Assembly: GCA_026396555.1 (NCBI GenBank)
Contig: JAPLWO010000029.1
Coordinates: 1 to 19,887 of the forward strand
Direction: 5' to 3'
Origin: Candidatus Magasanikiibacteriota bacterium
GTDB taxonomy: Bacteria > Patescibacteriota > Patescibacteriia > Magasanikbacterales > 2-02-FULL-50-9b
DNA length: 19,887 bases
The position numbers and the translations under genes were made by a program. Positions 13,218-19,887 of the stretch are shown in pieces. Within the stretch, counting starts at the first letter, position 1. Every line of letters begins with the position of its first letter. The notes under the pieces are model-generated. The model saw only the letters and a program-made list of their open reading frames with translations, had not been told where the DNA came from and searched no databases.

Positions 13218-13533
13218 CTATCTACCATGGGCGTTGAATATTGAGAGGGCTGGTCTTTAGTACGAGAGGACCGAGATCAACGAACCTCTAGTGTACCGGT
13301 TGTTCCACCAGGGGCAAATGCCGGGTAGCTACGTTCGGCACGGATAAACGCTGAAAGCATCTAAGCGTGAAGCCGTCCTCAAGATTAATATTCGTTATCA
13401 GTTCCCTGGGAGACTACCAGGTTGATAGGCCGGATGTGTAAGCGTAGCAATACGTTCAGCAGACCGGTACTAATAGAACGAGCACGAACTTACATTGTAG
13501 CATAATGCAGTGTGGAGTTTCCGGCGACGTTGT

Positions 13534-13556
13534 CCTTTACCATGTAATCATTAAAT
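13534..13556. repeat. Right strand of the 23S precursor processing stem
   Basis: Perfect reverse complement of 9848-9870. It lies between 23S and 5S, so both RNAs are presumably cut from one transcript. Confidence 0.85.
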
Positions 13557-13576
13557 CAGAATTCCTCCTCAGCAAA

Positions 13577-13694
13577 TTGGTGGCTTCAAGTGCAGTGGAA
13601 ACACCCGTTCCCATTCCGAACACGGTAGTTAAGCACTGTTACGGCGATGATAGTCGGTTCCAACTCGGACCCGCGAAAGTAGCCCGCCGCCAGC
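13577..13694 (+). rRNA. rrf: 5S ribosomal RNA
   Basis: Helix I pairs TGGTGGC (13578-13584) with GCCGCCA (13686-13692). The core contains CCCATTCCGAACACGG and the loop E/helix IV region ending CGCGAAAGTAG, both typical of bacterial 5S. The exact ends are estimated to a few bases. Confidence 0.92.
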
Positions 13695-13698
13695 TTCT

Positions 13699-13714
13699 TG
13701 AGGAGGAATTTTTT
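13699..13714 (+). terminator. End of the rRNA unit: stem enclosing 5S, then T-run
   Basis: TGAGGAGGAATT (13699-13710) is the reverse complement of AATTCCTCCTCA (13560-13571) across the 5S gene, and T6 covers 13709-13714. It serves as a 5S processing stem and may also stop transcription. Confidence 0.6.
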
Positions 13715-13748
13715 GTTTTGTCATTATTTTTCGAGCACGCGTCAAAAT

Positions 13749-14513
13749 TTAAGAAACCGTTGATTTTACGTATTTAAAAAGCGTTTTGAGCGAGTTTGCG
13801 ATATTTTCGTCCTCAATAATAACTGCAAGCGGCCGGTCAGGGGCAAAAGAAAGCATCGTGACTTTATTATCGTACATTACGAATTCGGTTTGCATTTCGT
13901 ATTCAGTAGGAATCACAAACGTTTCGCGTAAATATTTTTTATCTTCCTCGATTGTTTTTTGTGTGACAGCGTTATCTGGCGCCACTTGGATACATTTGAT
14001 ACCAAGGCGCGCACGTTTGCTCATGTAGTATTCCAAAAAAATAGGGTCCAGATTTTGGGCAATGCTTTGCGTTCCAGTAAAATCCCAGATTATTTTTTCT
14101 TTATTGTGCTCGAGCGTATCTTCGTACGCCTGTTTTAATCCCTCCCATCCTTCGAAAAATTGAAGACGGGGCAGACCTCGTTTTGTGTCGCGAACTTTTT
14201 GGATGTCACCAAGTAACTCACTGATCGCTGTTTGTTGGACGCGAAGTGCCTCGCGCTTTTGTTCAAGGAATGCGGGTAGGAGCGCAGGGTCAATCGAGGA
14301 ATAAACAGTGATACCAAACTGTTCGTGAGTCGTTACCAGACCAAGCGCTGTCAGGGATTTTAAAATACCATACAGCGTTGTACGATTAAGCCGTGTTTTA
14401 CGCGCTAAATCGGATGCTTTTAGGGTTTCGTGCTGGATTAATACGAATAATACCTGAGCTTCTTTTTCCGGAAGGCCTATTTCAACCAGGATTTTCTTTA
14501 AATTTTCGAGCAT
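13749..14513 (-). CDS. TrmB-family transcriptional regulator
   Basis: 254 aa from the ATG at 14513, chosen because the promoter -10 lies 10 bases upstream; a longer frame to 14576 would start upstream of it, inside the operator region. The winged helix occupies residues 1-70 (LVEIGLPEKEAQVLFVLIQ, then KASDLARKTRLNRTTLYGIL, then LTALGLVT). This is the N-terminal domain of TrmB proteins, which sense sugars in archaea. A helical linker (80-115) leads to a C-terminal sensing region (IIWDFTGTQ, then FLEYYMSKRARLGIKCIQVA, then EYEMQTEFVMYDNKVTMLSF). The ligand is unknown. The gene is divergent from a small membrane-protein gene, and a palindrome between them suggests control of itself and the neighbour. 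Confidence 0.85.
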   Translation of the reverse strand: MLENLKKILVEIGLPEKEAQVLFVLIQHETLKASDLARKTRLNRTTLYGILKSLTALGLVTTHEQFGITVYSSIDPALLPAFLEQKREALRVQQTAISELLGDIQKVRDTKRGLPRLQFFEGWEGLKQAYEDTLEHNKEKIIWDFTGTQSIAQNLDPIFLEYYMSKRARLGIKCIQVAPDNAVTQKTIEEDKKYLRETFVIPTEYEMQTEFVMYDNKVTMLSFAPDRPLAVIIEDENIANSLKTLFKYVKSTVS

Positions 14514-14543
14514 ATATAGAGCCAGTGTAGCACTGTTGTTGGC

Positions 14544-14578
14544 AAATGTCAACATGTGACAATATAACGTTGACATTT
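14544..14578. promoter_or_regulatory. Palindrome holding both divergent -35 boxes, likely TrmB-type operator
   Basis: AAATGTCAAC (14544-14553) and GTTGACATTT (14569-14578) are perfect inverted arms. The left arm holds the minus-strand TTGACA (14552-14547; -10 TACACT at 14529-14524, 17 bp). The right arm holds the plus-strand TTGACA (14570-14575; -10 TAAATT at 14593-14598, 17 bp). Outer copies of CACTGTTG/CAACAGTG (14531-14538, 14617-14624) flank it, along with two direct TTGGCAA copies (14539, 14612). Confidence 0.6.
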
Positions 14579-14670
14579 ACCAGTATTTAAGCTAAATTAG
14601 TATGTTGCTGGTTGGCAACAGTGTGTTGCGGTTTGCATACACTTTCGGTGTAATATTGTAGGAGGCGTCA

Positions 14671-15147
14671 ATGGAATATCGAGGACAGCAACTGTTCATG
14701 TTTGGTGGAATTCTGACACTGGCAGGCATTATCATCCTGCTCAGCACGCCGATGAATCAGCCGATGTTTGAACGACACGGCGACGAGTCTGAGCTTTGTG
14801 TAACGGAACGCGGACAAGGCGACATTTTGCTCGGGGGAGGTATGGGGACGTTGTTTGTTTACTTCATCACGCGGAAACGTAAAGAGGGCGAATCGACTGA
14901 CGAGCCGGAGGAAAAACTGGTTCAGCCGAAAGTCGACGAAAAGCCTGTAGATAGCGTTAGCTTCTATACGAGGATTGGCTGCGCATTCTTTATCGCCGGT
15001 GTGGGTTTTGTGTCTGTGGTACCCACGGTCGAAGCCTTTCCTGGATTCGCAATGATGGCGCTTGGATTTGGATTGGTGTTTGGTAGCGTGATTCGTAAAT
15101 TTCGTGAAGAGAAAAAGGAGAAGGTCAAAGTGATTCCGCCGAAGTAA
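14671..15147 (+). CDS. Small integral membrane protein, four predicted helices
   Basis: 158 aa from the ATG at 14671; GGAGG lies five bases upstream. I do not recognise the family. Four hydrophobic segments are visible: about 8-26 (LFMFGGILTLAGIIILLS), 50-67 (GDILLGGGMGTLFVYFI), 100-118 (IGCAFFIAGVGFVSVV) and 122-142 (AFPGFAMMALGFGLVFGSVI). Gly-rich helices resemble packed helix pairs. Between helices 2 and 3 is a charged loop of about 30 residues (KRKEGESTDEPEEKLVQPKV), and the C-terminus is Lys-rich, which places both on the cytoplasmic side. The two halves look alike in layout, a possible duplication. The gene shares its control region with the TrmB-type regulator, so its expression may respond to the same signal. 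Confidence 0.7.
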   Translation: MEYRGQQLFMFGGILTLAGIIILLSTPMNQPMFERHGDESELCVTERGQGDILLGGGMGTLFVYFITRKRKEGESTDEPEEKLVQPKVDEKPVDSVSFYTRIGCAFFIAGVGFVSVVPTVEAFPGFAMMALGFGLVFGSVIRKFREEKKEKVKVIPPK

Positions 15148-15158
15148 GTAGAAATGTC

Positions 15159-15208
15159 TGGCCCATGAGTTTATCGCATAACCGCGGTAAACTCATGGGC
15201 CATTTTTT
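15159..15208 (+). terminator. 19-bp terminator stem of the membrane-protein gene
   Basis: Arms 15159-15177 and 15184-15202 pair over 19 bp with a 6-nt loop, then T6 at 15203-15208. The T-run touches the next gene's -10. Confidence 0.9.
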
Positions 15209-15216
15209 GTTATACT
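15208..15216 (+). promoter_or_regulatory. Extended -10 promoter of the EVE gene, predicted leaderless
   Basis: TGTTATACT is the same nonamer as at the ribH-like gene (3791-3799). Its -35 region is occupied by the terminator stem. A start 7 nt downstream is 15223, the A of the ATG. Confidence 0.65.
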
Positions 15217-15222
15217 GACCTT

Positions 15223-15627
15223 ATGAATTATTGGCTTTTAAAAACAGAACCCACGACTTTTTCATGGGATGAATTGGTTCGGCGCGGGCGCGCGGAGTGG
15301 GATGGCGTGCGAAATTATGCAGCGCGAAATAATATGCGCGCGATGGCTGTGGGGGATTTGTGTTTCATTTATCACAGCAATGGCAAGCCGGAGATTGTCG
15401 GAATTGCACGCGTGGTAGCCGCAGCGCATCAGGATTCGACGGATCAAACCGGCGTGTGGCAGTGTGTCGATGTCGAACCGATAGAAAAATTAGCTCGTCC
15501 GATTTCGCTCGCAGAAATAAAATCAAATCCAAAATTAGCGCAGATGAAATTGGTCACGCACAGCCGGCTTTCGGTGCAGCCAGTGACTGAAGAGGAATGG
15601 AAGCTTGTGTTGAACGCAACTATTTAA
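15223..15627 (+). CDS. EVE-domain protein
   Basis: 134 aa, a single EVE domain from end to end. The ATG at 15223 gives MNYWLLKTEPTTFSWDELV, the standard start of this family. EWDGVRNYAARNNMRAMAVG follows, then DLCFIYHSN, IVGIARVVAAAH, LARPISLAEIKSNPKLAQMK and LVTHSRLSVQPVTEEEW, all typical. EVE domains belong to the PUA-like fold and bind modified bases in DNA or RNA in an aromatic cage; the bacterial single-domain form is widely conserved but its exact target is unsettled. It lacks a Shine-Dalgarno. Its last 8 bp overlap the convergent paralogue gene. Confidence 0.92.
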   Translation: MNYWLLKTEPTTFSWDELVRRGRAEWDGVRNYAARNNMRAMAVGDLCFIYHSNGKPEIVGIARVVAAAHQDSTDQTGVWQCVDVEPIEKLARPISLAEIKSNPKLAQMKLVTHSRLSVQPVTEEEWKLVLNATI

Positions 15628-16783
15628 TCGCGGTTGCAGAATACGCATCAAAATTTCGCATCCTCGTGCTACTTGTGCATGATAACGTTTTGAGCTTTCC
15701 GCCGCTGGAGGCCCAAAATGTATCTGGAATCCATTCTTCATCAAAATCTGTTCCGAATTTATTACATGGCTCTACGTATGTTGCTATGCTCACAAGACTT
15801 AGTCCGAGCTGTTGTGGGGTTGATCGAACTAATAGATTAGAAATGTGCAGATTCATTAGAAAAGTCATGTAGGTGTCTTCAAGTGTGAGACCTACCTCTC
15901 CAAAAATAGTGGAATTCGGATCATGCATAGACGCTACATAATCACGGATCATAATCGATGACCCGTTGGCAACCCGTCCTTCAATGTAATCTTGTTTAGG
16001 ATTTAATAGGTATAGTTCAGGATCGTGAACAAGTAAAACGTTGTAGCCCGGAAAAGGCTGTGTGGGATCAGCCAAAATTTCACGCTTAGTTTGGCCAATT
16101 GATGAGCTGTTAAAATCTGGATAGTATTTTATAACGCCGCCTGGATCCTCATCACTGTTGACGTCTCCGTCATCGAAGGGTTCTGCCTGCTCGAGTATTT
16201 CGATAGGATTTGAAAATGTTTCTTGATCTTTGTTTTGATCAAAAACTTTGTTATTTAAGAAACGCTCCTCGAGCTCAGCTTCGAGTGTTAATTTGATTGT
16301 TTCTAATCGTGTTGCAAACGGTACAATGAGAAGGCGGGTAAATCCCTCACTAATTTTTTGTTGATAGAAATCTCTGCGTTCAGGGTTTGCAAAATGAGCG
16401 ACAATTTCCTCATCGCGTGGTGCTTGATAAAATTTCTCATCAATACCTTGAATGCCGCGCTGTCCTTTTTCCATGATAATAAACCCGAGCTCAGTTAGCG
16501 CACGCATTTGTTGTTGTGACTGAAATCTTAGTTCTGAGATAAATTGTTCGATTTGACTTTCGCGCGCTTTTTTTAATAAGGATGGTTCGGTAGCGATCGC
16601 TTCGGCAGCGCGCATCTTTAGATCTCCTCTGTCTTTTTTTACAGCATTCGGCTGTCCAGCCACAAGCGCATCATATTCCGCCGCGGTTTCAGACCCCAAA
16701 AGCTCGTCCAACAATTTTTTATTTTGTTCGCGATCTGTTTCCGCCGCGGGTGTAATTTTTCGGTCGAATGGATTTGAATACAT
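15620..16783 (-). CDS. Unknown protein, second of two tandem paralogues
   Basis: 387 aa, starting one base after the stop of the gene upstream; GGAG nine bases before the ATG lies in that gene's last codons, so translation is probably coupled. It resembles its neighbour along the whole length: NPFDRKI at residues 4-10, LLDELLGSETAAEY, KKDRG, a helical middle (about 65-130), GFTRLLIVPFATRLETI, TQPFPGYNVLLVHD, FGEVGLTLEDTYMTFLM. The N-terminal 150 residues are helical and charged; the C-terminal half is mixed and contains the best-conserved block. There is no signal peptide, membrane helix or nucleotide-binding motif. Its C-terminus diverges and ends in a Ser/Thr-rich stretch. Function unknown. 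Confidence 0.75.
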   Translation of the reverse strand: MYSNPFDRKITPAAETDREQNKKLLDELLGSETAAEYDALVAGQPNAVKKDRGDLKMRAAEAIATEPSLLKKARESQIEQFISELRFQSQQQMRALTELGFIIMEKGQRGIQGIDEKFYQAPRDEEIVAHFANPERRDFYQQKISEGFTRLLIVPFATRLETIKLTLEAELEERFLNNKVFDQNKDQETFSNPIEILEQAEPFDDGDVNSDEDPGGVIKYYPDFNSSSIGQTKREILADPTQPFPGYNVLLVHDPELYLLNPKQDYIEGRVANGSSIMIRDYVASMHDPNSTIFGEVGLTLEDTYMTFLMNLHISNLLVRSTPQQLGLSLVSIATYVEPCNKFGTDFDEEWIPDTFWASSGGKLKTLSCTSSTRMRNFDAYSATAIK

Positions 16784-16784
16784 A

Positions 16785-17957
16785 TTATTTTACTCCGGTT
16801 CTCAGCCCCCATCGTTCATTACTCAGTTTTGTGCTGATTTCGTCAACATTAATAACTTTATTTACATGATCCCAACAGATGAGCGGAACACCGCCATAAT
16901 TAATTGGTGATGCATCGTCGACACGTATAGTTTCGAAGCTCGCAATGCACAGATTTCGAACACCATCATCGTTCCCCGCTGCATTAATGTGCGTATCCAT
17001 AATTTCATGCCATCGATGCACTTCTAAAATAAATTGTGTAAAGGAATCCTCGAGGGTCAGGCCAGTTTCTCCAAAATAGGGAGAATTTTTGTCTTGCAAC
17101 ATTTTTAAATATTCAATCGGAGATTTTCCGACCGGAAGTGGTGGACGTTTTCTGGTCTCTACTCCATAGCCCTCGGGTTGCAACGCCCTTTCTTTTTGAA
17201 GCAATAGCACATTAAATCCAGGGAAGGGCTGTGCAGTATCTTGTAGAATTTCGAATTTTGCTCGAGCTTCTTGCACTTCATGACTCGAAGTATCAGCTAA
17301 TTCAGGGTAATAAAAAATATTGCGTGTAACGTCTGCATTGCTGAGATCAGGTTCCGTCCAAACCGATGGAGGACCGTCCTCAGTAAACCTAATTGGATGG
17401 TGATCGACGTATAACTCACCCTGTTCATATTGTCGCTGAAGAACGTCATTAAATATTTGTTCAATATATATCAGCGATGTTCCGAATGGAGTAATCTGCA
17501 GCTTGGTAAAACCCTGCGCAATTTTTTCTTTGATGAAATCAGCGCGCTCGGGCGCCGAAAAATATGCCCGGATCGCTTCCTTTGTTGGTGCAGTATATGA
17601 TTTTTTATCAACCGCTGAAATCCAGTACTCGCCCCCTTCTTTTCCTTGCAGCAGTCCGAGTTCAAAAAGCATTTCAATTTGTTCATCAAATTGTTCGCCT
17701 AATTCAACAGAGAAAAAATGCTCTGCTTTCGCTTCTTCTATTTTTTTTAATAACGCATCATGTGCTGCTACCGCTTCTTTTGCTCGAGCCGCAATCGTTA
17801 CACCTCGATCTTTCTGGACACCAAAAGAATTTTTGGTTAGATTTTCAAATTCAGCCGCGACATCAGATCCAAGTAGCGTATCAATTAAATCCCTATTTTG
17901 TTTTGGATCTGTATCTTCTGGCCGTGCGATTTTTTTGTCAAACGGATTATTAAACAT
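16785..17957 (-). CDS. Unknown protein, first of two tandem paralogues
   Basis: 390 aa from the ATG at 17957. Blocks shared with the next gene are NPFDKKI (4-10), LIDTLLGSDVAAEFENL, VQKDRG, the helical middle with LLKK, FTKLQITPFGTSLIYIEQIF, TAQPFPGFNVLLLQ and YFGETGLTLEDSFTQFIL. The C-terminus has its own extra strands (INYGGVPLICWDHVNKVINV). It is cytoplasmic by prediction, with no known motif. The gene is divergent from the large AAA ATPase across 53 bases, which hints at a shared job such as an ATPase with its client or adaptor proteins. I found no clear promoter: TAGTAT abuts the ATG, but no -35 fits. Confidence 0.75.
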   Translation of the reverse strand: MFNNPFDKKIARPEDTDPKQNRDLIDTLLGSDVAAEFENLTKNSFGVQKDRGVTIAARAKEAVAAHDALLKKIEEAKAEHFFSVELGEQFDEQIEMLFELGLLQGKEGGEYWISAVDKKSYTAPTKEAIRAYFSAPERADFIKEKIAQGFTKLQITPFGTSLIYIEQIFNDVLQRQYEQGELYVDHHPIRFTEDGPPSVWTEPDLSNADVTRNIFYYPELADTSSHEVQEARAKFEILQDTAQPFPGFNVLLLQKERALQPEGYGVETRKRPPLPVGKSPIEYLKMLQDKNSPYFGETGLTLEDSFTQFILEVHRWHEIMDTHINAAGNDDGVRNLCIASFETIRVDDASPINYGGVPLICWDHVNKVINVDEISTKLSNERWGLRTGVK

Positions 17958-17998
17958 ATACTAGCGATATTTTCGAAAAACGTGCTATTATTGTAGCA

Positions 17999-18004
17999 TA
18001 CAAT
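17999..18004 (+). promoter_or_regulatory. -10 box of the AAA ATPase gene, predicted leaderless
   Basis: TACAAT ends 7 nt before the ATG at 18011, with no clear -35 at the expected distance and no Shine-Dalgarno. Confidence 0.45.
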
Positions 18005-18010
18005 TTTCAT

Positions 18011-19887
18011 ATGAGTACACTCGAATCCGCCCCAAAACAACCAATTTATAGCCCAGAAAATTTAAAAGGTCTTGATTTTGAGACCATGGATCCTGAGGGA
18101 AAACTTGAATTGATCGATTCGGTATATCATTTGGTTTCTGAAATTAATGATTTTGGGTTGAGTGTTCATAAAGCGGAGGCGACGATGGTGGATTCATCCC
18201 AAACAGAACGCGTGTCGCGACGAATCGGAACTCGGTTTATTCCGATGCGGGTTAAAACCGAAGCATCGAAAACTGAAAGCGCGACAGCGGGCGTAACATT
18301 TGACGACGAAGGTCGTGTGGTGCGACAAGAAGTTGATCGCGAAAAAATTGTCACCGATCATTTTAATAAATTGCGCGCACGTTTAAATGAATTGCTGCAA
18401 GTTCCAGGGCTTCGCGAGGCATTCACGGCGGATAGTTACAAAGGACATAAATTAGAAAAAATTTACGGAAAAGCAACTCAAATAATTCCTGAAATGCAAT
18501 TTCATGCAGAAGAATTAAAATTTCAGATTGCGGAAAAGCGTCGCGAAGCAGTTGCAGGGGAAACGGGTGCTGCAGTTGGATTGACACGAATCGAAATTGA
18601 AAAACTTAAGACTGAACTTGGTGACATCGAGAAAAAATTAAAGGCAACTGAAAATCCTGACACGCTTGGGCCGATGTTTAATCGATTTATCACACTCAAA
18701 AAATATCAGGATTCATGGAAGAATGGGCGAATTATGGAAGTTCCGTCGGTTGAGAAAATTGTGAGCACCGTGGTTGAGAATATGCGCGCGCATCAGCCAT
18801 ATTTGCTCGCGGGTCATCTTGGCGCAGGTAAAACGGAAGTTGCGCGTCATGCAGCAAAATTATTCATGCTTGAAAACGCGACGGATTATATTCCAAACGC
18901 AGAAGAAATGGATCCGGACGAATTGTATGATCGATTGCAGCCAGAATTTTTCTCAGCATCAGACGAAGCGTCGGTATATGATTTGGTGGGTAAATTAAAA
19001 TTGACAGGAAAAAATGTGAGCGACCCTGCAGTGCTCGCGGTCCATGCAAAAACATTAGCAGCGCAATTACAAGAACACGGAATTAAAGATGTTCCGGAAG
19101 CTGACATTACAAAATTATTACTCGGTCAGGGCGCAGTTACAGAAACAATTTTTAATTATGGTCCGCTCGGTCGTGCGCTCCGCGATGGAAAACCGCTCAT
19201 CATGGATGAAATAAATATGGCGCCGCCAGAAATTATTTCACGCTTGAATGATTTACTACTTCGACGCGTCGGCGATAAAGTTCGGTTGCAGGAAAACGGC
19301 GAAGAATCGTTTGAAATTAAACCTGGATTTGTTATCGTCGGAACGTTAAACGTTGGTGGACAATATGCGGGTGTGAAAGAATTTAACGCCGCTTTTCGTT
19401 CACGCTGGGTCGGACAAGAAGTTGGATATCCAGAATTGTCGGAAACCTATGATTTGATTTTGACCGCGCTGATGCGAAAAGATAAACAGCGATTGCCACC
19501 TGGATTTCCAGCGGATATGTATGAACGGCTCGTTGATTTGGCGCTTGTCGTGCACGAATCGCAAGAATTATTTACGGGAAAAACAAAGGGACAACGATTT
19601 ATGCATATGGCAAAATCAATGTCAGCAGAATCAGCGCAGTTAGAAAAAATGGTGATTTCAACGCGTGATTTGATGAAGAAAATTGTCGCGGTGTGGGTTG
19701 CGTCGGATTTCAAAAAACCAATTGAAGATATTATTGCGGCAAATATTTTGCAAGGCGGATACGATGCACCGGATGATCAGAAATTTCTGACAGAATTATT
19801 TTTGCGCCGTGGATTTTTTAGCGGATGGGATGCAGCGAAATTTGAACAGGCGGGAATTCGTTCGATCGATCAAACTGAAATTGATAT
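18011..19887 (+). CDS. MoxR/AAA_5-type ATPase with long N-terminal extension (3' partial)
   Basis: At least 625 aa; the frame is open to the window end. From the ATG at 18011, residues 1-265 form an acidic, helical N-terminal region with a likely coiled coil at about 170-220 (IEIEKLKTELGDIEKKLKAT). Walker A GHLGAGKT is at 268-275. Walker B with the AAA_5 signature follows (LIMDEINMAPP; Asp399, Glu400), then sensor 1 Asn (IVGTLN) and the likely Arg finger (FNAAFRSRWVG). A helical lid-like part follows (about 470-560). MoxR-type AAA+ ATPases act as chaperones, usually with a von Willebrand A partner encoded alongside. The distance between Walker A and B is about 130 residues, roughly twice that of ordinary MoxR proteins, so an insertion is present. 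Confidence 0.88.
   Translation, partial: MSTLESAPKQPIYSPENLKGLDFETMDPEGKLELIDSVYHLVSEINDFGLSVHKAEATMVDSSQTERVSRRIGTRFIPMRVKTEASKTESATAGVTFDDEGRVVRQEVDREKIVTDHFNKLRARLNELLQVPGLREAFTADSYKGHKLEKIYGKATQIIPEMQFHAEELKFQIAEKRREAVAGETGAAVGLTRIEIEKLKTELGDIEKKLKATENPDTLGPMFNRFITLKKYQDSWKNGRIMEVPSVEKIVSTVVENMRAHQPYLLAGHLGAGKTEVARHAAKLFMLENATDYIPNAEEMDPDELYDRLQPEFFSASDEASVYDLVGKLKLTGKNVSDPAVLAVHAKTLAAQLQEHGIKDVPEADITKLLLGQGAVTETIFNYGPLGRALRDGKPLIMDEINMAPPEIISRLNDLLLRRVGDKVRLQENGEESFEIKPGFVIVGTLNVGGQYAGVKEFNAAFRSRWVGQEVGYPELSETYDLILTALMRKDKQRLPPGFPADMYERLVDLALVVHESQELFTGKTKGQRFMHMAKSMSAESAQLEKMVISTRDLMKKIVAVWVASDFKKPIEDIIAANILQGGYDAPDDQKFLTELFLRRGFFSGWDAAKFEQAGIRSIDQTEID

Overview
The window reads like a chromosomal segment of a small-genome bacterium, most likely a Patescibacteria (CPR) member. 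This is an inference from three things: a 23S rRNA gene interrupted by two group I introns, a 23S-5S unit with no 16S gene upstream in the window, and many AT-rich genes with no Shine-Dalgarno sequence whose predicted transcription start falls at the ATG. The standard bacterial code applies, because TGA is used as a stop (gene at 6108-6512). No phylogenetic placement was computed.

Layout. 1-2500: the tail of a VKOR-linked thioredoxin-like domain, a secreted C39-like peptidase (minus), a HAD-like hydrolase, then four tRNAs (Leu-TAA on plus; Ala-CGC, Ala-TGC and Pro-TGG on minus). 2500-6110: an unknown basic protein, tRNA-Gly followed by an odd folded element, a lumazine-synthase-like gene, and a broken surface protein with lamin-tail and PKD domains. 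6110-9760: four more self-contained unknown genes, tRNA-Leu(TAG) followed by a second odd folded element, rlmH, and a helix-turn-helix protein that ends in an RNA polymerase alpha-CTD-like domain. 9760-13720: the 23S-5S unit with a long processing stem, intron 1 in helix 69 (E. coli position 1917) and intron 2 in the peptidyl-transferase loop (position 2500). 13720-15630: a TrmB-type regulator divergent from a small membrane protein, then an EVE-domain protein. 15620-19887: two tandem paralogues of unknown function, divergent from a large MoxR/AAA_5-type ATPase that runs off the window.

Two kinds of protein gene are mixed here. Seven genes (960, 2584, 6512-, 6955, 7530, 8530, 14671) carry a candidate -35/-10 pair with 17-bp spacing, a clear Shine-Dalgarno, a single GC-richer reading frame and a strong intrinsic terminator; most belong to no family I recognise. 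The others (C39, RibH, LTD/PKD, RlmH, TrmB, EVE, AAA ATPase) are AT-richer, lack a Shine-Dalgarno and often look leaderless.

The most unusual points are: both 23S introns are predicted to end in A rather than the near-universal terminal G; the HTH/alpha-CTD fusion; two tRNA genes followed by similar long palindromes that contain antisense and sense copies of the tRNA T-arm; and the paralogue pair facing the AAA ATPase.
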